Below are positions 8,266 to 16,860 of a DNA stretch of 64,000 nt, one piece after another. Positions within the stretch are counted from its first letter, which is position 1. Each line of letters starts with the position of its first letter. This stretch comes from RZYY01 sp036794825. Lineage in GTDB: Bacteria; Bacteroidota; Bacteroidia; Bacteroidales; 4484-276. The stretch spans positions 124,001 to 188,000 of the forward strand of contig DAIRGA010000003.1 of NCBI GenBank assembly GCA_036794825.1. Reading direction: 5' to 3'. The notes under the pieces were generated by a model. That model was not told where the DNA came from and searched no databases. It saw nothing but the letters and a program-made list of their open reading frames with translations. Position numbers and translations under genes: made by a program.

Positions 8266-9357
8266 TTACTTCACTACCAACTCTTTACTTTTTATTTTAT
8301 CGGTGATTGCAAGGCCTTCTTTCACCTCGATATTGATGCCATCGGAGAGGCCGGTTTTGATGTATTTCTTCTCAAATATCTGCGGTTCGGTTTCTACCTC
8401 CACAAACACCGAATCTTTTTCAAACTTGACGAGGCTTTCGGGAATCACCATCACCGAGTCGGCGCGTTCGAGCACGATGTCGGCATTGGCGGAGTAACCG
8501 GCTCTTACAAACAAATCGCTCTTGAGCGACACGGCGGCCTTGATCTTGAACTGGATAGCGCCATTTTCTTCAAATCCTTTGGGAGAAATATGTTCGAGGA
8601 TAGCGGTGAATTTTACATCTTCCAGCGCCCCTATGGTGAGGATCAGTTCCATACCTTCGCTGATTTTTCCCACTTCGGTTTCGTCCACTTTGCCTTCAAA
8701 AATCATGTCACCCATATCGGCAACATTGGCGATGGTAGTTCCTTCGTTGAAGGTGTTGGATTCGATCACTGAATTACCGACCTCCACCGGAACATCGAGC
8801 ACCATGCCATCAATGGTGGAACGGATGAGGGTGTTGGTGGTGGTGGTCATACTTTTGGTCTGTCCCTCTTTGATCAGGTCGAGATTGTCTTCGGCAGCTT
8901 CGAGTTCCTGTTTGGCCTGGCTAAGCGTGGTTTCAGCGGGTTCAAACTCAGCAGCAGGGATTACTTTTTTGTCGTAAAGATCTTTCATCCGGTCGTATTC
9001 GATCTGTGCGGCGCGCAAAGTAATTTTTGCCTGCTTCACCCTCGATTCGGCGTTGCTCAGGTTCAGCATGTTGGGTATTATGCGCACGCGTGCGATGAGG
9101 TCGCCTTTGTGAACGTATTTTCCAGGCTCTACAAACAGCTCATCAATAATTCCGGAGACCTGAGGTTTGATGGCTATTTCCTTGCGGGGTTTTACTGAAC
9201 CGGTAGCCACAGTTTTTTTGATGATGGTCTCCTTGAAAGGAGTCATAGTTTCGAACAGCACCGGTTTGGCCTGCGATTTCTGGTAAAGGAAGAAAAATGT
9301 GTAGCCAAAAACGCCAAGCACAATAACTAAAGCCAAAATTTTGAATATCCTTTTCAT
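8266..9357 (-). CDS. Periplasmic adaptor (membrane-fusion) protein of a MacAB-like ABC exporter
   Basis: A 363-residue HlyD/RND-type adaptor. Residues 7-24 form the single inner-membrane anchor. The two half-motifs of the lipoyl-like barrel lie at about 55-92 (GSVKPRKEIAIKPQVSGII) and 178-215 (IRSTIDGMVLDVPVEVGNSV), with a coiled-coil hairpin between (about 100-165), then beta-barrel and membrane-proximal domains. It is the last gene of a four-gene run (ATPase, permease, permease, adaptor; gaps of 5, 27 and 33 nt). It should link the ABC permeases to an outer-membrane TolC-type channel, which is not encoded nearby. The substrate is unknown. Confidence 0.92.
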   Translation of the reverse strand: MKRIFKILALVIVLGVFGYTFFFLYQKSQAKPVLFETMTPFKETIIKKTVATGSVKPRKEIAIKPQVSGIIDELFVEPGKYVHKGDLIARVRIIPNMLNLSNAESRVKQAKITLRAAQIEYDRMKDLYDKKVIPAAEFEPAETTLSQAKQELEAAEDNLDLIKEGQTKSMTTTTNTLIRSTIDGMVLDVPVEVGNSVIESNTFNEGTTIANVADMGDMIFEGKVDETEVGKISEGMELILTIGALEDVKFTAILEHISPKGFEENGAIQFKIKAAVSLKSDLFVRAGYSANADIVLERADSVMVIPESLVKFEKDSVFVEVETEPQIFEKKYIKTGLSDGINIEVKEGLAITDKIKSKELVVK

Positions 9358-9390
9358 TTAACTTGTTATATATTGTTAATTTTCAATGTT

Positions 9391-10659
9391 TTACTCGTAC
9401 CTGAGTGCGTCAATGGGTTTGATGCTTACGGCTCTTCGTGCCGGGATCATTCCAGCCAGCGCACCGCTGATGATCAGAATGATAAGCGCTTTCACTGCCA
9501 CGCCAAAATCTACCGACGGATTGGTAAACATGCCCGTTGTGGAACCCGATTGCACCAACATATAATTAACTCCCTCGATCACGGCAACACCGAACACCAG
9601 CCCTACGTAGCCGGCAATGGCTGTAAGGAAAACCGACTCGGTGATGATCTGTGTCATTATGGCCATGGGCGTTGCACCGATTGCCCGCTGGATACCGATT
9701 TCCTGCGTGCGCTCCTTTACAATAATCATCATGATATTGCTCACACCCACAATCCCGGCCATCAGTGTGCCAATGCCAACAATCCAAATAAGCATCTCGA
9801 TTCCGATGAAAAGATTGGTCATCTTTTCAAATTCCTCCTCAACATTGGCCGAACCGATTGCGCGGTCGTCATCAGGAGCAATACTGTGTCTGGTTTTCAA
9901 CAGCTCTTTTGCTTTGGCCTCGATCAACGAAACGGCAACATTTTCCTTTGCAGTAATCGAGTACCAACCCACAATATCGCCGTAGTTGTAAGTCTTCTGC
10001 AGCGTGGTGAAAGGCATAAAAATCTGCTGGTTTTCCTGTTCTGCTTGTTGGTCGTTTTTCTTCGATTTGCACAGTCCGACTATTTTAAAATAAACACCTG
10101 AAATCCGCAGGTACTGGCCAATCGGGTCTTCATCCGGAGAGAACATTTCCTCGTATACCCGCTGGGCAATCACAATGTTTTTGCGTTTTTCGTCAATATC
10201 CAACTGGTTGATAAACCGGCCTTTAATCATTTCCATCGGATCAATCAGGTTGTAGTCGGGATAATCGCCCTGAATCCTGAAGTTGCCGGTTTTTTCGCCT
10301 CTGACCACATTATTGTCGCCTGACCGGCTCCAGGCCTGGATTCGCGGAGCGATGTACTCGATTTCGGGAATATTGTCAATCAAGGCACGGGTGTCACTAT
10401 TCTTGAAGTTGTAAAAACGACCTCGCGGCAAACCTTTGTAAGGAACGGTAGTTCGCTGTGTCCACATAAACATGCTGTTTGTGGCCAGGTCGCCCATACC
10501 GACTTTTGTGCCGTTGCTCAGGCCGGTACCCGAACCAAGCATGATAATCAGCATAAAAATCCCCCAAAACACGCCGAAAGCGGTAAAAAATGTCCGCAAT
10601 TTGTTCTTTTTCAGGGTACTGAAAATTTCACGCCAGCTGTCTGGATCGAATATTCTCAT
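9391..10659 (-). CDS. MacB-like ABC transporter permease (second of two)
   Basis: A 422-residue permease of the MacB/FtsX family. One N-terminal membrane helix (about 22-43, in RTFFTAFGVFWGIFMLIIMLGSG) is followed by a large periplasmic MacB_PCD domain and a C-terminal FtsX domain with three helices (LIWIVGIGTLMAGIVGVSNIM, then VFLTAIAGYVGLVFGVAVIEG and a last one before GMIPARRAVSIKPIDALRYE). The cytoplasmic loop ERTQEIGIQRAIGATP is the usual ATPase contact. Such permeases do not move solutes through the membrane but drive export from the periplasm by mechanotransmission. It is paralogous to the gene at 10687, so the two may form a heterodimer. Confidence 0.93.
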   Translation of the reverse strand: MRIFDPDSWREIFSTLKKNKLRTFFTAFGVFWGIFMLIIMLGSGTGLSNGTKVGMGDLATNSMFMWTQRTTVPYKGLPRGRFYNFKNSDTRALIDNIPEIEYIAPRIQAWSRSGDNNVVRGEKTGNFRIQGDYPDYNLIDPMEMIKGRFINQLDIDEKRKNIVIAQRVYEEMFSPDEDPIGQYLRISGVYFKIVGLCKSKKNDQQAEQENQQIFMPFTTLQKTYNYGDIVGWYSITAKENVAVSLIEAKAKELLKTRHSIAPDDDRAIGSANVEEEFEKMTNLFIGIEMLIWIVGIGTLMAGIVGVSNIMMIIVKERTQEIGIQRAIGATPMAIMTQIITESVFLTAIAGYVGLVFGVAVIEGVNYMLVQSGSTTGMFTNPSVDFGVAVKALIILIISGALAGMIPARRAVSIKPIDALRYE

Positions 10660-10686
10660 GATTATACCGGGTATTTTGTGTGATAA

Positions 10687-11919
10687 TTATTCATCTCTCA
10701 AAGCATCAACAGGTTTGATAGAAGCAGCTCTGCGGGCAGGCACAAACCCGGCCAGTGCTCCCGAAAAAATCAGGATCAGTGTGGCGCCGATGGCGATGTT
10801 GAAATCTACCTCAGGATTGGCAAAATAATCTGTTGAGGGAAGATTCTTTGCAGCCAGTTCGAGGAGCCCAACCCCAAGAACCAGCCCGATATAGCCTGCA
10901 ACGGCGGTTATCAGTATGGATTCCTGCAAGATGAGGCTGATGATAGACCAGGGTGTAGCACCCATTGACTTGCGGATACCAATCTCTTTTGTGCGGTCTT
11001 TTACCACGATCATCATTATATTGCTGACACCGACGATACCGGCAATTATGGTTCCGATGCCGATGATCCATATAAAAAGTCGGATACCGGCAAAAAGATC
11101 CATAAAACGCTGGTAGTTTTCCACCGAATTCCAGATAAATAATGCTCTGGAATCGGTGGGATCGAATTTGTACTTTTTGGCCATCGCCAATTTTGCTTCT
11201 TCGAGGGCGCGGTTGCTTTCGGAGATGCTAAGGTCTTCCATGATCAGACTGATGTTTCGCACGGCGTTACCCATGTTGAATACGCGCTGTGCGGTGGAGA
11301 TAGGGACGTACACCCTCGAAACATCCCTGTCGCCGCCCGGGTCGTCAAAATGGCCAATCACCTGGAATGGCACTCCGTTGATGCGGACGTATTTCCCCAC
11401 CGGTTCTTCCATTTTGAAGAGCGCTTCCTTTACCACTTTTCCCAACACCACCACTTTACGAAAATCCCTGATATCCATGTCGTTGAGGAACCGGCTTCCA
11501 TCTGCCAGGTTGAGCATTTCCACATAATAATATTCAGGGCTTACAGCAAAAATATCAAATGAGCCGTACTCGCTTCCAAAAGTAATGGTCTGGTTACCAA
11601 AAACATAATTTCGAGAAGCGACTTTATCCACTTTTTCAATGGCTTCCATTGCATCGCGGTCGGAATTTTCGAACTGGATAAACCGGCCGGGTTTCATTCC
11701 CTGGTAAGGTAAACTGGTAATCCCGGTGTTGATAGAAATATAATTCACCGCATCGCCTTCAAACTCCCTCTTCACGCCATTTTCAAGACCATAGCCCGAT
11801 CCCAGCAACACGATCAGGATGAAAATTCCCCAGGCCACACTGAATCCTGTAAGAAAAGTACGCAGCCTGTTTTTCCTGATGGTACTTAAAATCTCCTGCC
11901 ATTTATCCAGATCGAACAT
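10687..11919 (-). CDS. MacB-like ABC transporter permease (first of two)
   Basis: A 410-residue MacB/FtsX-type permease with the same plan as its downstream paralogue: an N-terminal helix in RTFLTGFSVAWGIFILIVLLG, a periplasmic core domain, and three C-terminal helices around FIWIIGIGTIIAGIVGVSNIM and ITAVAGYIGLVLGVGLLE. The coupling loop reads DRTKEIGIRKSMGATP. The end ...GFVPARRAASIKPVDALRDE is the family's conserved tail. It lies 5 nt after the ATPase gene and 27 nt before the next permease gene, so co-transcription is very likely. Two non-identical permeases point to a heterodimeric exporter. Confidence 0.93.
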   Translation of the reverse strand: MFDLDKWQEILSTIRKNRLRTFLTGFSVAWGIFILIVLLGSGYGLENGVKREFEGDAVNYISINTGITSLPYQGMKPGRFIQFENSDRDAMEAIEKVDKVASRNYVFGNQTITFGSEYGSFDIFAVSPEYYYVEMLNLADGSRFLNDMDIRDFRKVVVLGKVVKEALFKMEEPVGKYVRINGVPFQVIGHFDDPGGDRDVSRVYVPISTAQRVFNMGNAVRNISLIMEDLSISESNRALEEAKLAMAKKYKFDPTDSRALFIWNSVENYQRFMDLFAGIRLFIWIIGIGTIIAGIVGVSNIMMIVVKDRTKEIGIRKSMGATPWSIISLILQESILITAVAGYIGLVLGVGLLELAAKNLPSTDYFANPEVDFNIAIGATLILIFSGALAGFVPARRAASIKPVDALRDE

Positions 11920-11924
11920 GTTGG

Positions 11925-12641
11925 TTAAGCGATTAATGATTCATATTCAGGGTGATGCACGCCATTTTTCACATTGGATTCGATCAGGCCGTCTTTCAGA
12001 CGGATGATCCGGCTGGTACGATGGGCAATGTCGTTTTCGTGGGTTACAATGATTATGGTGATGCCGGAGTCGTTGATCTCTTTCAAAAGATCCATCACCT
12101 CCATCGAAGTTTGTGAGTCGAGCGCACCGGTTGGTTCATCGGCCAAAATAATTTTTGGGTTGGCAACCAAGGCCCTGGCGATGGCAATACGCTGCTTCTG
12201 TCCACCTGAAAGTTCGTTGGGCAGGTGTTCAGCCCAGTCTTTCAGCCCCATTCTGTCGAGATATTCGAGGGCTATCATATTTCGTTTTTTGCGGCTCACT
12301 TTCTGGTAATAGAGCGGCAATGCAACATTTTCGACTGCATTTTTAAATGAGATCAGGTTGAAGGACTGGAACACAAATCCGATGTACTGGTTGCGGAGCT
12401 GGGCGGCTTTGGTTTCTGTTAATCCTTTGATTTCCATTCCATTGAGATGGTAATTCCCTTCATCATGAACATCGAGCAGCCCGATAACATTCAGCAGGGT
12501 GGATTTGCCTGAACCAGATGAACCCATGATGGAGACCATTTCACCTTTCTCGATCTCAAGGTCAATACCTTTGAGAACGTGTAGCCGGTTGCTGCCGGTT
12601 ACATAGGATTTGTGGATGTTTTGAAGTTTGAGGATGCTCAT
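11925..12641 (-). CDS. ABC transporter ATP-binding protein (MacB/LolD type)
   Basis: A 238-residue ATPase of the MacB/LolD-like group. Walker A is GSSGSGKST (40-48), the Q-loop is FVFQSFNL, the signature LSGGQKQRIAIARAL and Walker B IILADEPTGALD, followed by the switch His in IIIVTHE. All residues needed for ATP hydrolysis appear present. It is the first gene of the exporter operon and would energise the two permeases that follow. The tail NVKNGVHHPEYESLIA is an extension beyond the usual end. No clear TAnnTTTG promoter was found upstream, although the downstream NtrC-type regulator raises the possibility of sigma-54 control. Confidence 0.94.
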   Translation of the reverse strand: MSILKLQNIHKSYVTGSNRLHVLKGIDLEIEKGEMVSIMGSSGSGKSTLLNVIGLLDVHDEGNYHLNGMEIKGLTETKAAQLRNQYIGFVFQSFNLISFKNAVENVALPLYYQKVSRKKRNMIALEYLDRMGLKDWAEHLPNELSGGQKQRIAIARALVANPKIILADEPTGALDSQTSMEVMDLLKEINDSGITIIIVTHENDIAHRTSRIIRLKDGLIESNVKNGVHHPEYESLIA

Positions 12642-12743
12642 TTTGAAAGAGTTCGGTTTGTGGATACATTAGACCAAAAAATAACCTATCCGTTACTCAG
12701 TTATTATACCAAACTCTTTTACATTATCATACAGCTATTTTGT

Positions 12744-12883
12744 GTCCACAAGAAAACAAATACTACTGAAAATCATTGTTGACCCCAACCCTAAAGGTAG
12801 CAATGATTTTCAACGATTTACTCCCTTTAGGGGTGGGGCCAATAAATCGTTGAAAATCAAACATGGCGTGTTTTCTTGTGGAC
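12744..12883. repeat. MITE-like 140-bp palindromic element
   Basis: Perfect 15-bp terminal inverted repeats (gtccacaagaaaaca at 12744-12758 and its complement at 12869-12883) enclose nested inverted repeats, including a perfect 16-bp pair (12805-12820 and 12843-12858) around a 22-nt loop with ccctttaggggtgggg. A further match pairs gaccccaaccctaaagg (left) with that loop. There is no coding capacity and no obvious target-site duplication. The rest of the 340-nt gap (12642-12981) shows nothing further that I can call. Confidence 0.7.
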
Positions 12884-12981
12884 TTAAAGCCCAAGATTGA
12901 TGAAATACGCACCCGCCGTTTGTCCAAAAATGTACACGAGTGTGCGTTATTGAGCGAAATTCAATAATAATCACCTGAGAA

Positions 12982-13674
12982 ATGACCAATTCCGAGTACC
13001 CAACCTACAGAATACTACTGGAAGCCACGGCTGATGGCTCTCACACCCTCTTTGTCCCCTCGTTGAACGAGCATTATCATTCCACTTTCGGTGCTGTTCA
13101 GGAGTCAAACCATGTGTTTATTGATGCAGGTTTTAGTTACGTTAGTAAACATCAGGAAATCAACATCCTGGAAGTTGGATTTGGAACGGGACTTAATGCG
13201 TTTCTCACAGCGCTGAGTAAGGGTGATAGACGGATAAGTTACACAGCATTAGAGGCTTACCCGGTTCAAAAGGCGATCATTGACTGTTTGAATTACCCTG
13301 AAATGAACGGTTTAAGTGATCCATCAGGAATATTTCAACAGCTCCATTCGGTCGGTTGGGAGCGCTTTATCGAGATAGTGCCGGGTTTCAATTTGCGAAA
13401 AATCCACACGAAAATCGAGGTATGTGATCTGCCTGACAATTTCTTTCACCTGGTATATTTTGATGCTTTTGGTCCCAATGTCCAGCCAGAGATGTGGACA
13501 GATGAGATTTTCCGAAAAATACACCGTGCAACTGCTCCGGGTGGCATTCTGGTTACCTACTCTTCGAAGGGGTTGGTGAAACGAAGTCTCAGAGCAGCCG
13601 GTTTCGGAATTGAAAGACTACCTGGTGCTGCCGGCAAAAGGCACATGCTCAGGGCTTTAAAGAACGAATCCTAA
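12982..13674 (+). CDS. mnmD: tRNA 5-methylaminomethyl-2-thiouridine methyltransferase MnmD-like
   Basis: A 230-residue SAM-dependent methyltransferase of the MnmD (DUF752) family, which makes the final methylation in mnm5s2U34 synthesis in tRNA anticodons. The family opening YHSTFGAVQESNHVFIDAGF is at about 32-51, the SAM motif NILEVGFGTGLNAF at 61-74, and the conserved VYFDAFGPNVQPEMWTDEIF follows the acidic motif. The end carries LVTYSSKGLVKRSLRAAGF and GKRHMLRA, also typical. It lacks the FAD-dependent MnmC1 oxidase domain, as is usual in Bacteroidetes and Gram-positives with a stand-alone MnmD. It stands alone between the exporter operon and the two-component genes. Confidence 0.9.
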   Translation: MTNSEYPTYRILLEATADGSHTLFVPSLNEHYHSTFGAVQESNHVFIDAGFSYVSKHQEINILEVGFGTGLNAFLTALSKGDRRISYTALEAYPVQKAIIDCLNYPEMNGLSDPSGIFQQLHSVGWERFIEIVPGFNLRKIHTKIEVCDLPDNFFHLVYFDAFGPNVQPEMWTDEIFRKIHRATAPGGILVTYSSKGLVKRSLRAAGFGIERLPGAAGKRHMLRALKNES

Positions 13675-13879
13675 CCTGGATAAGTCAGAAATTACAAAGT
13701 TCAAGGAATAAATCTCAAATAAATCTCAACGTACAAAAGCTCAAAAATTCAAACAGTGAAAGCATCCATGAATGTGGAGAAGTTTGGTTATTGAATATTT
13801 AAAGTTTCGTGTTTTTTTTTTTTGAGATTTGTCATTTGAAAATTCTTCCAAAAAATACACGAATTTGAAAAATAAGGGA
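13675..13879. other. A/T-rich gap with CAAAT/CTCAAA words
   Basis: This gap between convergent genes contains repeated words such as caaataaatctcaa and tcaaaaattcaaac and a run of 12 T. Similar A-rich word repeats occur at 63370-63560 and, inverted, at 8085-8190. No gene or clear terminator is seen. Confidence 0.4.
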
Positions 13880-15232
13880 TTAAAACATAAGGGTAAACGT
13901 GCTTCCCTCCTCGGGTTTGGATTTGACGCTGATGGTTCCTTTATGCAGGTGCATGATCTGGCGCGAAAGGCTCAGCCCGATTCCGGAACCGTGCTTTTTG
14001 GAAGTAAAAAACGGCATAAAGATTTTGTCCATAATATCTGGTTTTATGCCGACGCCATTATCTCTTACCTCAATTTTCACTTTACCGCCTACTTCGGATG
14101 CGTGAAGAACAATTACAGGGTTTTCACGTCCATTCACTGCATCCAACGCATTGAGCAGCAGGTTGATAATTACTTGCTCAAGCAGATCGGGGTCGGCGGT
14201 AACCATGAGATCAGGCGGCTGAATGACGCAATTGCACCGAATCCCGAGCGGGTCGGTCTTGGGCTGAAGGAGTTGACGGATGTTGGCCAGCATGTCGGAA
14301 ATCCTGAAATACCGGAAATTGGGCTTGGGGATTCGGGTAAGATTTCGGTAGATCTCCACAAAATTCAGTAAGCCCTGGCTGCGTCTGCCAATCGTACTGA
14401 GTGCGCTGCTGATACTCTCAATGTCATCGCTGTCAGGATTGTTCAGTTTTAACACTCCATCGCTCTCATCAATCAGCATCTCCTTAACCGTTCCGGCGAG
14501 GGATGAGATCGGGGTTATGGAGTTCATGATTTCGTGGGTAAGCACCCGGATAAGATTTTGCCATGACTCTATCTCCTTTTCTTCCAGCTCGTTATGGATA
14601 TTTTGCAGCGAAATCAACGTATATTCATGACCCCGCATCCTGAATTGTGTAGCGCTAACGGCAATCTGCAATATTTCGTCATCAATAAAAAGCTTGATCA
14701 GTATTTTGTTCCCGGCCTTCAAATTCCGAAGTTGGTCGGGAAGGTCGCTTTTGACCTCCTTCAGATCGTCGAGATGCCTGATCTTTTTGATGTTAAAAAG
14801 CTGTAAGACAGCCTGGTTGAACTGGTCAATAATCCCATCCTCCCTAAAGGCAATGATGCCGATGCTAACGTGCTGGATTACAGTGTAAAGATAATTGAGG
14901 TGTTCTTCGCGTTCGGAGCGGTACTTTCTGAACTCGCGGATCACTTCGTTAAATGCAACGTTGAGTTCGTCAAAACTTTTCCCCATTCCCTGGTCAGTGA
15001 AGGAACTGGAAAAATCAGCATGCCCGATGCTCTGCAGGAAACTGGTGAGTTTTCGGTTGGTGATTTCGGTGTATCTCACCAGGGCAAACACCTGAAAAAC
15101 TATGATCAGTCCAAGCACTGCTGCGGAGATGTGGTATTGTGTGAAGGTAAGCAGGTAAGCCAGCAGAAAAGCTGAGGCTATCAATATCAAAACCCTGATT
15201 ACCACATGTATGCGATAGTTTTTAAACTGCAT
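13880..15232 (-). CDS. NtrY-like sensor histidine kinase
   Basis: A 450-residue membrane histidine kinase. Two N-terminal helices (about 11-31 and 36-53) with almost no periplasmic loop suggest sensing within the membrane or cytoplasm. A HAMP-like linker and a PAS domain (about 112-215, TVIQHVSIGIIAFREDGIIDQFN) precede the kinase core. The H-box is LTHEIMNSITPI with His233; N-box, G1 (VRDNGVGI), F-box (FMPFFTSKKHGSGIGLSLS) and G2 motifs are intact. It lies 40 nt downstream of the sigma-54 activator gene on the same strand and is its cognate kinase. Compared with the TPR kinase at 3192, this one looks fully active. Confidence 0.92.
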   Translation of the reverse strand: MQFKNYRIHVVIRVLILIASAFLLAYLLTFTQYHISAAVLGLIIVFQVFALVRYTEITNRKLTSFLQSIGHADFSSSFTDQGMGKSFDELNVAFNEVIREFRKYRSEREEHLNYLYTVIQHVSIGIIAFREDGIIDQFNQAVLQLFNIKKIRHLDDLKEVKSDLPDQLRNLKAGNKILIKLFIDDEILQIAVSATQFRMRGHEYTLISLQNIHNELEEKEIESWQNLIRVLTHEIMNSITPISSLAGTVKEMLIDESDGVLKLNNPDSDDIESISSALSTIGRRSQGLLNFVEIYRNLTRIPKPNFRYFRISDMLANIRQLLQPKTDPLGIRCNCVIQPPDLMVTADPDLLEQVIINLLLNALDAVNGRENPVIVLHASEVGGKVKIEVRDNGVGIKPDIMDKIFMPFFTSKKHGSGIGLSLSRQIMHLHKGTISVKSKPEEGSTFTLMF

Positions 15233-15272
15233 AATTCAGGATATTTCGGTAGAAATTCATGAATTAAATGGG

Positions 15273-16646
15273 TTAAAGACCATGTTTTTCGATCCTCCGG
15301 TAGAGAGAAGCACGCGTGAGACCCAGCTCCCTGGCGGCCTTGCTGATGTTACCACCATGCTTGTCAATCACCTTGCGGATCAGGAAACGCTCTGTCTCTT
15401 CAAGGTTGTAGGTATCAGGCTCGCTGCCGTCGCCATTTTCGTACTGCGACAGGAAGAAATCCTGAGGTTCGAGAATGTTGGATTCGCTCATAATCACGGC
15501 ACGTTCGACAGCATGCTGCAACTCGCGGATGTTGCCTGGCCAGCTGTGCTTTTCAAGTCGCTTGTAGGTGGAAGCGTTCACCCTCTTGAGAGGCATTTTG
15601 TACTTTTTGCAGTAAATCTCGAGGAAATGCTCGACCAGCGGGGGAATATCGTCGGTGCGGTCGCGGAGGGGAGGAATGGTCAGTTCAACGGTATTGATCC
15701 TGTAAAGCAAATCCTGGCGGAATTTGTTCTCTTTCACCATCTGGTAAAGCGGCATGTTGGTGGCGCAGATCAGCCTGACATCAATAGGAATCTCTCTGTT
15801 GGTTCCCAGCCTGACCACCTTTCTGCTCTGCAAAACCGAAAGCAGTTTCGATTGCAGGCTGAAGGAGAGATTACCTATTTCATCCAGGAAAATCGTTCCT
15901 TTACTGGCAGCTTCAAAACGGCCTGCACGATCCTCTTTGGCGTCAGTAAAAGCGCCTTTTTTAAAGCCAAAGAGTTCACTCTCAAAGAGTGTTTCGCTTA
16001 TAGCGCCCAGGTCAACGCTGATAAAAACCTCGTCGCTCCGCTTCGATGCTCTGTGAATAGCCCTGGCGATCAACTCTTTACCAGTTCCATTTTCGCCAAG
16101 AATCAGTATATTGGCATCGGTAACGGCGACTTTTTTCACGGTATTCATCACCTGCTGCATGGACTGAGAGTTGCCAATAATGTTTCCATATGCCTGATCC
16201 TGACCAGCAATCAGCACTTTTTGCCGGGAGCGCAGATCCTGTAATTCCTGGTTGGAGTTCCGGACTTTCAGGTTAGCCATTATTGTGGCAAGCAATTTTT
16301 TATTGTCCCAGGGTTTCAGGATGAAATTGGTGGCGCCCTCCTTAATACCCTGTACAGCCAGTTCGATGTCACCGTAGCCGGTGATGAAGATCACCACGGC
16401 TGCCGGGTCAATTTCGAGGATTTTGTTGAGCCAGAAAAATCCCTCTTTCCCACTGGTCGCATCCCGCGAGAAGTTCATGTCGAGCAGGATAACATCATAA
16501 TTCTCGGTTTTGAGCAGATTGGGGAGGTTCTCGGGATTGCGCTCAGTGTGCACTACCCTGAGGTGCTGCTTCAGAAAGAGCCTGGCGGCCAGTAAAACGT
16601 CCTGGTCGTCGTCAACTATCAATATCCGGGCATCTGCTTGATCCAT
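15273..16646 (-). CDS. NtrC-family sigma-54 activator (response regulator)
   Basis: A 457-residue three-domain regulator. The receiver (about 5-120) has D12-D14 and phospho-acceptor D56. The AAA+ domain has Walker A GENGTGKE (184-191) and Walker B TIFLDE (251-256). The sigma-54 contact loop reads GAFTDA (231-236) in place of GAFTGA, followed by KEDRAGRFE; I believe this variant is frequent in Bacteroidetes regulators, but it is a departure from the textbook motif. A Fis-type helix-turn-helix ends the protein (ISKAARELGLTRASLYRRIEKHGL). It is divergent from the adaptor gene at 16861, which has a sigma-54 promoter, so it probably controls that operon. Confidence 0.93.
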   Translation of the reverse strand: MDQADARILIVDDDQDVLLAARLFLKQHLRVVHTERNPENLPNLLKTENYDVILLDMNFSRDATSGKEGFFWLNKILEIDPAAVVIFITGYGDIELAVQGIKEGATNFILKPWDNKKLLATIMANLKVRNSNQELQDLRSRQKVLIAGQDQAYGNIIGNSQSMQQVMNTVKKVAVTDANILILGENGTGKELIARAIHRASKRSDEVFISVDLGAISETLFESELFGFKKGAFTDAKEDRAGRFEAASKGTIFLDEIGNLSFSLQSKLLSVLQSRKVVRLGTNREIPIDVRLICATNMPLYQMVKENKFRQDLLYRINTVELTIPPLRDRTDDIPPLVEHFLEIYCKKYKMPLKRVNASTYKRLEKHSWPGNIRELQHAVERAVIMSESNILEPQDFFLSQYENGDGSEPDTYNLEETERFLIRKVIDKHGGNISKAARELGLTRASLYRRIEKHGL

Positions 16647-16817
16647 ATCCGTAAATTTAAAGGTGAATAGTGATTTTGAACCCTTTAGAAAATTTTTGCT
16701 AAGGTAAAGATTCTATGTTCATAACTGTACACAAAAAATGAACGCTTTTGAACAAGCAGAAATTTGGAAGCCAGATTTACATTTGCTTACAATTGATTAT
16801 CAGATTTTTGCGATTAA

Positions 16818-16832
16818 TGGCACAGTATTCGC
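16818..16832 (+). promoter_or_regulatory. Sigma-54 promoter (GG-N10-GC) for the adaptor-porin operon
   Basis: TGGCAC (16818-16823), 5 nt, then TCGC (16829-16832). The GG and GC doublets are exactly 10 nt apart, and the only deviation in the core is TCGC for TTGC. It lies 28 nt before the ATG at 16861 and beside a divergent NtrC-family gene, which supports it. Confidence 0.65.
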
Positions 16833-16860
16833 CAACCGGCTGCTGTAAAGATTTGTAACT

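Noticed and set aside
8522..8977. Plus-strand open frame of 151 codons
   Set aside because: Antisense to the adaptor gene at 8266-9357, which has clear family motifs; the serine/isoleucine-rich product is a composition artefact.
9373..10101. Plus-strand open frame of 242 codons
   Set aside because: Antisense to the MacB-like permease; His/Asn/Cys-rich product with no family resemblance.
15282..16244. Plus-strand open frame of 320 codons
   Set aside because: Antisense to the NtrC-family gene, whose domains and motifs are complete; a long shadow frame caused by codon bias.
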